Shown here piece after piece: positions 52,809-61,155 of a stretch of 64,000 nucleotides of DNA. A model generated the notes under the pieces. That model did not search any database. It was not told where the DNA came from and worked only from the letters and a program-made list of their open reading frames with translations. Numbering within the stretch: position 1 is the first letter of the stretch; every line of letters starts with the position of its first letter. Origin of the DNA: CALKWS01 sp051020515 (GTDB taxonomy: Bacteria; Actinomycetota; Actinomycetes; Actinomycetales; Beutenbergiaceae); assembly GCF_051020515.1 (NCBI RefSeq), contig NZ_CP194857.1, positions 2,294,001 through 2,358,000 on the forward strand. The letters run 5' to 3'. Made by a program: the position numbers and the translations under genes.

Positions 52809-53525
52809 ATGAACATCAATGGTGAGGAACTGCTCCTCCTCATCATCATCGCCGTGATCGTGATCGGCCCGGAACGGCTGCCCATGTACGCCGAGCAACT
52901 CGGCCAGTTGGCACGGAACCTGAAGAAGATGGCCACCGGCGCCACCGAACGGGTCAAGGAGGAGCTCGGCGAGGAGGCCGCGGACCTGGACCTGTCCCAG
53001 TTGGATCCGCGCAAATATGATCCCCGCCGAATCGTGCGGGAGGCGTTGTCCGATGACATCCTGCCGACCACCCGCCCGGCCCGCGCCGCCAGGTCCACCA
53101 CCCGGTCCGCCTCCACCGTGCGTAAGCCGAGTGAGAGCAGCCGGATCGCGCGCGAGAACGCAGCCCGCCGCCGCGCCGAGGTACAGGCGAGGAAGGAAGC
53201 CGCCGCTGCCGAGGCGGCCGCGGCCCAGGCCGCCGGCGCCGACTCGGCCACCGCCGATGACGCCGTCGGTCCGGACCAGGCCGCTGGTGACGACGCGCAG
53301 GCACCGGTGACGACGGCGTCGACCACCGCCGCCGAGACCGTTGCTACCGCCGAGTCGGACGCAGCGGGCGCGCGGAAGGCCGGTCCGGGTGCCGGTACGC
53401 CGGCCGTGGCGGGATCTGCTGCCGCCCGGACTGAGCAGGAAACCGGCGCGCGGACTGAGGCGAACGAAGCCGGCGCGCAGGAACTGGTCGCCGTCGGCGC
53501 CCCGTTCGACGACGAGGCCACCTAG
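52809..53525 (+). CDS. tatB: Sec-independent (Tat) translocase subunit TatB
   Basis: A 238-aa protein with an N-terminal membrane helix (ELLLLIIIAVIVIGPERLP, with the family Gly-Pro hinge), an amphipathic helix (YAEQLGQLARNLKKMATGA) and a long Ala/Glu/Thr-rich, probably disordered tail that is longer than in model TatB. It binds twin-arginine signal peptides together with TatC, which is not in this window. It converges with mrp, 17 nt between stops. Confidence 0.87.
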   Translation: MNINGEELLLLIIIAVIVIGPERLPMYAEQLGQLARNLKKMATGATERVKEELGEEAADLDLSQLDPRKYDPRRIVREALSDDILPTTRPARAARSTTRSASTVRKPSESSRIARENAARRRAEVQARKEAAAAEAAAAQAAGADSATADDAVGPDQAAGDDAQAPVTTASTTAAETVATAESDAAGARKAGPGAGTPAVAGSAAARTEQETGARTEANEAGAQELVAVGAPFDDEAT

Positions 53526-53542
53526 GCACGAGCGAACGCCGC

Positions 53543-54672
53543 TCAGCCCACCGGCGAGATCGCCAACTTGCGGCCGCCGGCCAGGCCACGGGAGCGCTGG
53601 CCCAGGGTGGAGGCCACGTCTCGCAGTACCTGCGCGGCCGGGGACTGGCTCTCGGTGCCCACCAGCGGCGCACCGTTGTCGCTGCCCTCGCGCAGGGCCA
53701 CCTCGATCGGCACCTGCCCCAGCAGCGGCACGTCGGTGCCCAGCACCTCGGTCAGCCGCTGCGCGACCTTGGCCCCACCGCCGGAGCCGAACAGGTCCAG
53801 GCGGGTACCGTCGGGCTGATCCAGCCAGGACATGTTCTCGATCACGCCGGCGATGCGCTGGTTGGTGGCCTGGGCCATCGACCCGGCGCGCTCGGCCACC
53901 TCGGCCGCAGCCAACTGCGGGGTGGTGACCACGAGCAGTTCGGCACTGGGAAGCAACTGGGCCACGGAGATCGCGATGTCACCGGTTCCCGGCGGCAGGT
54001 CCAGCAGCAATACGTCCAGGTCTCCCCAGAACACGTCCGCGAGGAACTGCTGCAGCGCCCGGTGCAGCATCGGCCGCGCCAGACCACCGCCTTGCCCGGC
54101 TGGGTGAACATCCCGATCGAGATCACCTTGATCTCCCCGGACAAGGGGGGAAGGATCATGTCGTCGACCTTGGTGGGACCGGTCTCCACCCCGAGCATGC
54201 GGGGGATGGAGAAGCCGTACACGTCCGCGTCGATCACGCCGACCTTCAGGCCCTGGGCGGACATCGCCGCGGCGAGGTTGGCCGTCACCGAGGACTTGCC
54301 CACCCCACCCTTACCGGAGGCCACGGCGTAGACCCGGGTCAGGGAGTCCGGTTGGGAGAACGGGATCACCGGTTCGGCCTTGCCGCCACGCAACTTGGTG
54401 CGCAGATCGGTGCGCTCCTCGTCGGTCATGACCGTCATCTCCACGGTGCAACTGGGCACCCCGTCCAGTTTCTCCACCGCCGCGCGCACGTCCTTGGTGA
54501 TCGTCTCGCGCATCGGGCAGCCCGCGATGGTCAGGGCCACCAGCACCGTGACCACACCGGTCCCGGCGTCCACCTCGATCGAGCGGACCATGTCCAACTC
54601 GGTGATCGGACGGCGGATCTCGGGGTCCAGCACGGACCCCAGTGCGGTGCGGACTTCCTGCTCAGTGGCCAT
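53543..54672 (-). CDS. mrp: Mrp/ApbC family iron-sulfur carrier ATPase, frameshifted
   Basis: P-loop ATPase of about 376 aa. An N-terminal DUF59/MIP18-like domain (1-95, LDPEIRRPITELDMV) precedes the deviant Walker A VASGKGGVGKSSVTANLA (near 120), IDADVYGFSIPRM and DLPPGTGDIAIS. One C is missing near 54071-54074, and the -1 frame resumes at MLHRALQQFLADV. ATG 54672 is leaderless. Its family role is assembly or transfer of Fe-S clusters. The CxxC seen in many Mrp proteins is not evident here (SWLDQPDGTRLDLFG at that place). Confidence 0.87.
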
Positions 54673-54678
54673 GCCCCG

Positions 54679-54684
54679 AGTGTA
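54679..54684 (-). promoter_or_regulatory. -10 hexamer, leaderless start of mrp
   Basis: TACACT on the minus strand, 6 nt before ATG 54672. Confidence 0.6.
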
Positions 54685-54747
54685 CGTTCGGAATCGGTGC
54701 GAATCACATCCCGTGAGCCAGACCACCGCGGCACCCGGGCCGAGCCC

Positions 54748-55536
54748 TCATCCGGCCACGAGCACCTTCAAACCGGCGTCCAGCAGGGCCCGCCGGTCAT
54801 CCTCCCTGATGGTGCGGTCGGTGACCAGCCCGGTGAAGTCCGACAGGGCGCCGACGGTGGCGAACGCCCGCACCCCCACCTTGGAGGAGTCGGCCACCAA
54901 CCAGGCCTGATCGGCTCTCCGGGCCATCAGGCCGTTCACCTGGGCCTCGGTGTCGTCATGGACCATTGCGCCCAGGCCGGGCTGCAGGCCGTTGATTCCC
55001 ACGAACGCCAGGTCCAGGTTCACCTGGTTGAGCATCAGGTCGGTGTAGGGGCCGATGAGTTCGTAGGAACGCGGCTGCACCACCCCGCCGGTGATGACCA
55101 CCCGCAGGTGGGGGCGGATCAGCAGTTGGGCAGCGATGTTCACCGCGTTGGTGACCACCGTCAACGCCGGTGCGGTGTCGGTGGCGCTCAGATCGGCGCG
55201 CTGGCCCAACTCCGAGGCGATCGCGGTGCAGGTGGAGCCACCGGTCAGGCCCACCCGCGCCCCGACCGGTATCAGGTCCATCACCGCCGCGGCGATCTGC
55301 GCCTTCGCGCCGGCGTGCTGTTCGCGCTTGTACCGCAGCGGCAGGTCGTAGGCCACGGTGTGCGCCGTGGCCCCGCCTCGGGTGCGGTTGACCAATTGGC
55401 GCTCGGCCAGGGCATCCAGGTCCCGGCGTGCGGTGGCGGGGGAGACCCCGAAGGCCTCCACGATCTCCTCCACCTGCACCCGCTCGGCCTGGCCGAGCAG
55501 GTCCAGGATCGCCCCGAGGCGTTCGTCGCGGTTCAT
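54748..55536 (-). CDS. DeoR/GlpR family transcriptional regulator
   Basis: A 262-aa repressor. The N-terminal winged HTH (RLGAILDLLGQAERVQVEEI, VSPATARRDLDALAERQLV with RTRGGA) is the DeoR signature, and the C-terminal effector domain (from about 75) senses phosphorylated sugars (GGSTCTAIA, TNAVNIA, DSSKVG). It is the last gene of the SIS-ROK-PfkB-aldolase operon, overlapping the aldolase stop, so it probably represses this operon in response to a sugar phosphate intermediate. Confidence 0.88.
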   Translation of the reverse strand: MNRDERLGAILDLLGQAERVQVEEIVEAFGVSPATARRDLDALAERQLVNRTRGGATAHTVAYDLPLRYKREQHAGAKAQIAAAVMDLIPVGARVGLTGGSTCTAIASELGQRADLSATDTAPALTVVTNAVNIAAQLLIRPHLRVVITGGVVQPRSYELIGPYTDLMLNQVNLDLAFVGINGLQPGLGAMVHDDTEAQVNGLMARRADQAWLVADSSKVGVRAFATVGALSDFTGLVTDRTIREDDRRALLDAGLKVLVAG

Positions 55537-56372
55537 ACCCGGCCGGCGATGAGCGCGATGACGGCGGCGGCCTCGGTGGTCATCGCCGCCCGGCCGGCAC
55601 CGAGGTAGGCGCGGGAGTCCACCAGCGCCGGATCGGCATCCAGGCGCTCGCGGACGGCACCGGTGAAGGCCCGCACCAGTTGGGTGGAGACGTTGATCTT
55701 GCGCATTCCTGCTCCGATCGCGGCGGTGATGTCCGCGTCGGGCACTCCGGAGGATCCGTGCAGCACCAGGGGCACCGGCACCGCCTCGGCCAGCGCCGCC
55801 ACCAGGGCGGTGTCGATGCTGGCGGTCTTGCTGGTCATCGCGTGTGAACTGCCCACTGCCACCGCCAGCGCGTCCACGCCGGTCTCGGCCACGAACCGGC
55901 CTGCTTCGTCCGGGTCGGTGCGCACTCCGGGAGCGTGCGCGCCGTCCTTGCCTCCCACCTCACCGAGCTCGGCCTCCACGAGCGCCCCGACGGCTCCGGC
56001 GGCCCGGACCACCTGTGCGGTGGTGGCCACGTTCTGGGCGTAGGGCAGCGCCGCGCCGTCATACATCACCGAGGAGAAGCCCAGGTCCAGCGCCTGGTGG
56101 ACCAGGTCCACGTCCTCGGCATGGTCCAGATGCAGCGACAGCGGCGCATCGCAGGTCCGGGCCACCGCCCGGGCGGCCGCGGCGATGGGAGCCAAGGCAC
56201 CGTGGTACTTCACGCAGTTCTGGGAGATCTGCAGCACCGCACCGTGACCGGCCCGTTCGGCGGCAGCGGCGATCGCCTCGGCCGATTCCAGGTGGATCAC
56301 GTTCAGCGCGGGCACGGCGGTGCCCTGCGCGACGGCGTGATCGAGTAGTTCTCTGGTCGAGACCAGGCTCAT
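55533..56372 (-). CDS. Class II fructose/tagatose-bisphosphate aldolase
   Basis: Zinc-dependent aldolase of 279 aa (GatY/KbaY/FbaA branch). Zinc and catalytic motifs: SLHLDHAEDVDLV, VEAELGEVGGKDG and LVLHGSSGVPD, with KINVSTQL. The neighbouring PfkB and SIS genes favour tagatose-1,6-bisphosphate as substrate, giving dihydroxyacetone phosphate and glyceraldehyde-3-phosphate; fructose-1,6-bisphosphate is the alternative. It overlaps both neighbours by 4 nt. Confidence 0.85.
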   Translation of the reverse strand: MSLVSTRELLDHAVAQGTAVPALNVIHLESAEAIAAAAERAGHGAVLQISQNCVKYHGALAPIAAAARAVARTCDAPLSLHLDHAEDVDLVHQALDLGFSSVMYDGAALPYAQNVATTAQVVRAAGAVGALVEAELGEVGGKDGAHAPGVRTDPDEAGRFVAETGVDALAVAVGSSHAMTSKTASIDTALVAALAEAVPVPLVLHGSSGVPDADITAAIGAGMRKINVSTQLVRAFTGAVRERLDADPALVDSRAYLGAGRAAMTTEAAAVIALIAGRV

Positions 56373-57322
56373 CTGCTCTCCTCAGAATGCGCGGGCCCGG
56401 CGACCCGGTCGATGATGATCTGCTCGGTCAGCGGCGCCGGGTCGGCGATGCTGCCGGCGGTAGGGGTCAGCACGGCGGCCGCGGACCAAGCGGTCGCGGT
56501 GCGCAGGGTCTGTGGAAGGGAGGCCCCCTCCAGCGCCGGCCCGTGCCGGGCCAGCCCGACGGCAATGGCGGCGACCGCGGCGTCTCCGGCTCCGGTGGGG
56601 TTGCCCGACAGGGGCTGTGGCAACCGGGCATGCCAGATCGGGCCCGCTGCGGTGGCCGCGAGCATCCCCCCGGCGCCCAGGGAGGCGAACACAGCCGCAC
56701 CGCTGCGCTCGGCCAGCGACCGGGCCGCGACCGGTGGCTCTGCCGGGCCGGCGATCTCGCGCAGTTCGTCCTGGTTCGGTTTGAGCACGTCGGCGCCGGC
56801 CTCGACGGCAGCCAGCAGCGCCGGGCCGGAGGTGTCCACGATCACCGGTACTGCGGCAGCCCGGGCCAGGGCGATCACGCGCGGGATGAGGTCGGCCGGG
56901 GCCCCGGCGGGGACCGAGCCGGAGCACACCAGCACCCGCGCCCCCGTCAGGGCCGTGGCGGTGGCCTGCAGGAGTTCATCGAGTTCCGCAGCCGTGGGGC
57001 TGTGCCCGGCCTCGTTCAAGGGGGTGGTGTGTTCGGGAGTGACCAGGGTGATGGTGCGCCGGGTTGGTTCCTGCACCGGGAGAAGTTGGTGGTCGATTCC
57101 CGCCCGGTCCAGGTCGGCGCGGAACTCTGCGCCGGTGGTCCCGCCGACCGGGGCCATGGCCCGGGTGCGGTAGCCCTGCTCGGTCAGTACCCGGGCCACG
57201 TTCACCCCTTTACCGCCGGCCCGTTGCTGGCCTTGGGGTACTCGGTGGCTGGTTCCCAGGGTCAGCGTCGGCAGGGTGTAGGTCAGGTCGATCGCCGGGT
57301 TCAGCGTCAGGGTGAGGATCAT
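56369..57322 (-). CDS. PfkB-type hexose kinase (1-phosphofructokinase / tagatose-6-phosphate kinase family)
   Basis: Ribokinase-fold kinase of 317 aa. It has the substrate motif AGGKGVNVARVL, KPNQDEL, and the ATP/anion-hole signature SGNPTGAGDAAVAAIA with catalytic Asp. The LacC/FruK branch phosphorylates tagatose-6-phosphate or fructose-1-phosphate. The operon context (aldolase after, SIS and ROK before) favours tagatose-6-phosphate. It is linked by ATGA overlaps. Confidence 0.84.
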   Translation of the reverse strand: MILTLTLNPAIDLTYTLPTLTLGTSHRVPQGQQRAGGKGVNVARVLTEQGYRTRAMAPVGGTTGAEFRADLDRAGIDHQLLPVQEPTRRTITLVTPEHTTPLNEAGHSPTAAELDELLQATATALTGARVLVCSGSVPAGAPADLIPRVIALARAAAVPVIVDTSGPALLAAVEAGADVLKPNQDELREIAGPAEPPVAARSLAERSGAAVFASLGAGGMLAATAAGPIWHARLPQPLSGNPTGAGDAAVAAIAVGLARHGPALEGASLPQTLRTATAWSAAAVLTPTAGSIADPAPLTEQIIIDRVAGPAHSEESR

Positions 57323-58302
57323 CGGCGCACCTCGGTCGTCCCCTCGGGCGCCGAGGGACCGACGGCCTGGGGCCGGGGTACGGCCCCGGCGGCGCGGCGG
57401 GCCAGGACCCCGGCGCCGACCAGGCCCGCGCTGGTGCCCAGGGTACTCAGGCGCAGGTCGGGGCGGCGTTGCACGGTCAGGATCGCCTCCAGGCGGCGGC
57501 GGACCGGGCTCAGCAGCGCGTCGCCGGCCCGGGAAAGCCCACCACCGATCACCACCACCTGCGGTGCCAGCATGGCCGCCACCTGGGCGATCGCCAGGGC
57601 CAGGGCGTCGGTGGCCTCGGACCAGACCGCCCGGGCGGTGGCATCGCCACTGCGGGCCGCCGCAAGGACCTCCCGGGCGCCGGGCACCGCGGTGCCCGAG
57701 CGAGCGGTGTAGCGGCGGGCGATCGCTCCGGCCGAGGCGATCGCCTCAAGGCAGCCCCGCCCCCCGCAGACACACGGCTCGCCGTCGGGCACCACCGGGG
57801 AGTGACCGATCTCGCCGGCGAACCCGCCACCACGGATGGCGTGCCCCCCGGAGAACAGCGCTGCGGCGATCCCGGTGCCCACCACGATCACCGCGGCGTC
57901 GCGCGCCCCGGTCGCGGCTCCGTAGGTGACCTCGGCAAGACCCGCAGTGGCCACGTCGTGGCCCAGGGCGGCGGGCATACCGGTGCGCTCGGCCAGCATC
58001 GCCGCGAACGGCACCCGGTCCCAACCCATGTTGGAAGCGAGCACCGCCACCTGGGCCTCGTCGTCGACGATCCCGGGCACCACCAGGGCGGACCCGACCA
58101 GATCGGGATGGCGGGTGTGCATCCGGCGGACGTGCCGGGCGCCCAGATCCAACACGCCCTCGACGATGTCCGGACGATGCGGGGTAGGGACGGTCTCGGT
58201 GTCGGTGAGGGACCCGTCCGGACGCACCAGGCCGGTCTTGGTGTCGGTCCCACCCACATCGATCACCGCCACCGGACCGATGGGAGCCTCAGGTGTGGTC
58301 AT
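57319..58302 (-). CDS. ROK family sugar kinase
   Basis: A 327-aa kinase of the ROK family without an N-terminal HTH, so an enzyme rather than a repressor. It shows the phosphate-1 motif VIDVGGTDTKTGLV, catalytic Asp in GHDVATAGLAEV, the GxGIAA motif VVGTGIAAALFSGG and the zinc motif EPCVCGGRGCLEAIAS after EIGHSPV. Likely substrates are an amino sugar or galactose-type sugar. In this operon an (N-acetyl)galactosamine kinase role is plausible but not proven. Confidence 0.82.
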   Translation of the reverse strand: MTTPEAPIGPVAVIDVGGTDTKTGLVRPDGSLTDTETVPTPHRPDIVEGVLDLGARHVRRMHTRHPDLVGSALVVPGIVDDEAQVAVLASNMGWDRVPFAAMLAERTGMPAALGHDVATAGLAEVTYGAATGARDAAVIVVGTGIAAALFSGGHAIRGGGFAGEIGHSPVVPDGEPCVCGGRGCLEAIASAGAIARRYTARSGTAVPGAREVLAAARSGDATARAVWSEATDALALAIAQVAAMLAPQVVVIGGGLSRAGDALLSPVRRRLEAILTVQRRPDLRLSTLGTSAGLVGAGVLARRAAGAVPRPQAVGPSAPEGTTEVRR

Positions 58303-58313
58303 GGCGCGCTGGG

Positions 58314-59222
58314 TCAGTCGTCGAGAATGACCGAACGGGTCAGGCCCCGGGGCTGGTCCGCGTCCAGGTTCAACAGGCGGGCCCGCTCCAGGGCCACCCG
58401 TTGAGCCAACACCAGGTAGGCGAGGGGGTCGAGCGACTCATCGGCCAGGAACGTGGCACCGGTTCCCTCAACCTGCTCGCGCAGACCCTGCGGTGCTGCG
58501 CCGAAGATCCAGGCCAGACGGTTCGGCCCGGCGATCGCCACCGGGCCGTGCCGGTAGTCCATCGCCGGGTAGGACTCGGTCCAGGCTTGGGAGGCCTCGC
58601 GGTTCTTCAGCGCAGCCTCGTGGGCCAGGCCGATCGTCCAACCCGACCCCAGGAAGGTGATCTGCTCAGCGCTGAGGCCGGCCTCCGGCAGCGGTGCGTC
58701 CAGGACGTTGCTGCAGTCGGTGATCGAGGATGACAGGTCGACGCCCAGGCTCGCCCGCAGCAGGCTCAACGCGGTGGTGGCGAAGCGGGTCTGCACCACG
58801 GACTTCTCGTCGGCGAAGCCCAGGTCGATGACGTCATCGGTCAGCGAGGGCAGCGGGGTGGTCGAATCGGCCACGATGCTCAGCGTGCGGGCGCGTCCGC
58901 GCACCGGCTCCAGCGCCTCGATCACCTCGGTGGTGGTGCCGGACCGGGACAGCCCGATCACCACGTCGTAGTCACGGTGCAACGGTGCCTCGGTGGCCTG
59001 CCAGGCATCGGTCAACCCGGCGCCGGAGGCTTCCCGGAGGACGGCGTAGGACTGGGCCATGAACCAGGAGGTACCGCACCCGATGATGGCGACCTTCTGC
59101 CCGTGCTCCGGCAGCGGCGCGGCTGCGGCGAGTTCGCCGGCCCGACGCCACATCTGCGGCTGGCTGCGCAATTCGGCTTCCATCTGCGCGCCGAGTGCCC
59201 CCGGGCGGTCGTGACTGGTCAT
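58314..59222 (-). CDS. SIS domain sugar-phosphate isomerase/deaminase (AgaS-like)
   Basis: A 302-aa protein with two SIS domains (about 25-165 and 180-295) related to the isomerase half of GlmS. Motifs: IIGCGTSWFMAQSYA, GLSRSGTTTEVIEAL, FLGSGWTIGLAHEAALKNRE and ESYPAMDYRHGPVA. AgaS-type enzymes deaminate and isomerise galactosamine-6-phosphate to tagatose-6-phosphate, which fits the PfkB and aldolase genes downstream. AGGAGGAG precedes ATG 59222. It is the first gene of the operon. Confidence 0.83.
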   Translation of the reverse strand: MTSHDRPGALGAQMEAELRSQPQMWRRAGELAAAAPLPEHGQKVAIIGCGTSWFMAQSYAVLREASGAGLTDAWQATEAPLHRDYDVVIGLSRSGTTTEVIEALEPVRGRARTLSIVADSTTPLPSLTDDVIDLGFADEKSVVQTRFATTALSLLRASLGVDLSSSITDCSNVLDAPLPEAGLSAEQITFLGSGWTIGLAHEAALKNREASQAWTESYPAMDYRHGPVAIAGPNRLAWIFGAAPQGLREQVEGTGATFLADESLDPLAYLVLAQRVALERARLLNLDADQPRGLTRSVILDD

Positions 59223-59267
59223 CGGTGCTCCTCCTGAATGTTCGACGGCACCAGTGTGACACAAGAT

Positions 59268-59297
59268 GCAGGTTAGGTGCCTGCTGCAATCATTATG
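59268..59297 (-). promoter_or_regulatory. Promoter and inverted repeat upstream of the SIS-ROK-PfkB-aldolase-DeoR operon
   Basis: On the minus strand CATAAT (59292-59297) is a good -10 that overlaps the stop of the DUF1003 gene. GCAGG-N7-CCTGC (59268-59272 and 59280-59284) lies just downstream near the expected transcription start, where a DeoR-type repressor could bind. This stretch is AT-richer than average. Confidence 0.5.
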
Positions 59298-59842
59298 AGT
59301 CACTCCCAAGGGCTTGCCCGTGACCGCACGCAGCACAACCAGGGTTCGCGGCACCGTTAGCGCCACGTTCGGTCTGCAATTCCTCCAGCAGCGTGCGCAG
59401 TTCCCCGCGCAGGAAGTCGCGCGTGGCAACCTCACTCATCGCCATCCGGAGCGAGGCCACCTCCCGGGTGAGGTACTCGGTGTCGGCGAGGTTGCGCTCG
59501 GCGCGCTGGCGGTCGTGTTCGAAACTGACCCGGTCGCGGTCGGCCTGACGATCCTGGGGGCGGCAGGATCAAGGGCGCGGAGTAGGAGGCCTGGATCGAC
59601 AGCATCAGCGTCAGCAGGGTGAAGTTCAGTGCCCGTGGGTCGAACTGTGCGGCCTCGGGCATCAGGGTGTTCCACAACAGCCAGGCCGCGCAGAACACCG
59701 TCAGGTAGAGCAGGAACCGGGGGGTGCCGATGAACTTGGCGATCGCCTCGGCGATGCGCCCGAAGGCGTCCCGGTCGGCGCTCCGGCGCGGCAGCAGTCG
59801 CCGTCGGGTGGTACGAGGGGTGTCCAACCGGTCAACTGTCAT
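59293..59842 (-). CDS. DUF1003 domain-containing membrane protein, frameshifted
   Basis: About 182 aa. A basic N-terminus precedes two membrane helices (FLLYLTVFCAAWLLWNTLMP and NFTLLTLMLSIQASYSAPLI), the DUF1003 core. An extra C in the run 59556-59560 breaks the frame. In the +1 frame the normal DUF1003 tail follows: DRQADRDRVSFEHDRQRAER, LTREVASLRMAMSEVATRDF and LEELQTE, ending near CAACGHGQALGSDS at TAA 59295-59293. ATG 59842 lies inside the end of the MgtE-like gene (11-nt overlap). Function unknown. Confidence 0.8.
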
Positions 59843-61106
59843 ATCGGGTCGCCTCCATGGCGGCATCGATCACGGCTTCGTCCACGTCGCGCCAATCCTC
59901 CGGGAGGGTCTTGTCGAGGACGTCGTCGACGCTGACAGCGCCCAGCAGGTGACCTTCGTCGTCGGTCACCGGCAGCGCGGTCAGGTTGTAGGTGGCCATC
60001 AGGCGCATCACGGTGCCGTGCTTGTCATCGGCTCCCAGCGCCTCGATGTCGGTGTCCAGAATGGTGCCGATCGCCTGGTGCGGCGGTTCGCGCAGCAGCC
60101 GCTGCAGGTGCACCACGCCCAGCAGTTTGCCGGTCGGGGTCTCCAACGGCGGGCGCACCACGAAGATCATCGCCGCCAGCGCCGGGGTGACGTCCTGATT
60201 GCGGGCGTGCGCCAGGGCGGTGGCGGCACTGGCCTCGGGCGGCAGGATGATCGGTTCGGTCGTCATCAGGCCGCCGGCGGTGTGCTCGTCGTAGGCGAGC
60301 AGCCGGCGGATGTCCGCGGCCTCCTCCGGGTCCATCCGACCCAGGAGCAACCCGGCCAGCGCTCCGGGCAACTCGTTGTACAGGTCGGTGGCGTCATCGG
60401 GTTGCATGGACTCCAGCACCCGGGCGGCCCGGTCGGTGGGCAGGGCGGTCACGATCGAGACCCGGTCGTCGGTGCCCAGTTCCGCCAACACGTCGGCCAG
60501 CCGCTCATCGGGCAACTCGGCGGCTACCTGCAGGCGTCGGGTATCGGGGAGGCCCGAGAGCACATCGGCCAGGTCGGCGGCCTTCAGGTCATCCATGGTG
60601 GCCAGCAGCGCCGCCGCGCCCTGGGCGTTGCCGGTGCCGGCCAGACCGGTGACGTCGCCGACGTCCACCAGCAACGTCTCCCCGCGCTTGAACATCCCGG
60701 TGGCGGTACGGCGCACGAACAACTGGGTGGCCAGCCATTCCCGCTTGCGCCGTTCCAATGCCACATCCTGCACGGTGACGGTGCCGGAGTCGTCCCGCAG
60801 CTGCAGCCGCCGGTCCAGCAGTTCACCCATCACCAGCGTCTCGGCACTGCGTTGTTCGAACCGGCGCATGTTAACCAGCCCGGTGGTGATCACCGCGCCG
60901 GCGTCGATCGCGGTCACCCGCGTGAAGGGCAGGAACACCCGACGGCGACCACGCACCTCGATCACCATGCCCACCGCCCGTGGTGGTCCCTTCAGGCGGA
61001 TCAGGACGACGACGTCGTGTACCCGCCCGACCTTGTCACCCATCGGGTCGAACACGGACGTGCCGGCCAGGCGGGCGACGAAGATGCGGTTCGGGGCGCG
61101 GCTCAC
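59832..61106 (-). CDS. MgtE N-domain / CBS domain protein without membrane part
   Basis: A 424-aa soluble protein. N-terminal PRC-barrel-like parts (1-170, GDKVGRVHDVVVLIRLKG) are followed by the MgtE_N superhelix (about 170-280, ADLADVLSGLPDTRRLQVAAELPDERLADV) and a CBS pair (about 285-410). The Mg2+-channel membrane domain of true MgtE is absent, so it is not itself a transporter and may sense Mg2+ or nucleotides for a partner. The GTG 61106 start is set by TACTCT 6 nt upstream. DUF1003 is translationally coupled. Confidence 0.85.
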   Translation of the reverse strand: MSRAPNRIFVARLAGTSVFDPMGDKVGRVHDVVVLIRLKGPPRAVGMVIEVRGRRRVFLPFTRVTAIDAGAVITTGLVNMRRFEQRSAETLVMGELLDRRLQLRDDSGTVTVQDVALERRKREWLATQLFVRRTATGMFKRGETLLVDVGDVTGLAGTGNAQGAAALLATMDDLKAADLADVLSGLPDTRRLQVAAELPDERLADVLAELGTDDRVSIVTALPTDRAARVLESMQPDDATDLYNELPGALAGLLLGRMDPEEAADIRRLLAYDEHTAGGLMTTEPIILPPEASAATALAHARNQDVTPALAAMIFVVRPPLETPTGKLLGVVHLQRLLREPPHQAIGTILDTDIEALGADDKHGTVMRLMATYNLTALPVTDDEGHLLGAVSVDDVLDKTLPEDWRDVDEAVIDAAMEATRYDS

Positions 61107-61112
61107 GCCGCA

Positions 61113-61118
61113 AGAGTA
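61113..61118 (-). promoter_or_regulatory. -10 hexamer, leaderless start of MgtE-like gene
   Basis: TACTCT on the minus strand, 6 nt before GTG 61106. Confidence 0.55.
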
Positions 61119-61143
61119 GTTGGTCACGGCGACGAGGCTGGGG

Positions 61144-61149
61144 AACAAT
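61144..61149 (+). promoter_or_regulatory. -10 hexamer, leaderless start of stress protein gene
   Basis: AACAAT lies 6 nt before ATG 61156. It is divergent from the MgtE-like promoter, with only 49 bp between the two start codons. Confidence 0.45.
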
Positions 61150-61155
61150 GGGGGG

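Noticed and set aside
2202..59842. Programmed ribosomal frameshifting as explanation of the broken frames
   Set aside because: The sites share no slippery heptamer or pseudoknot layout, go in both directions and occur in unrelated genes.
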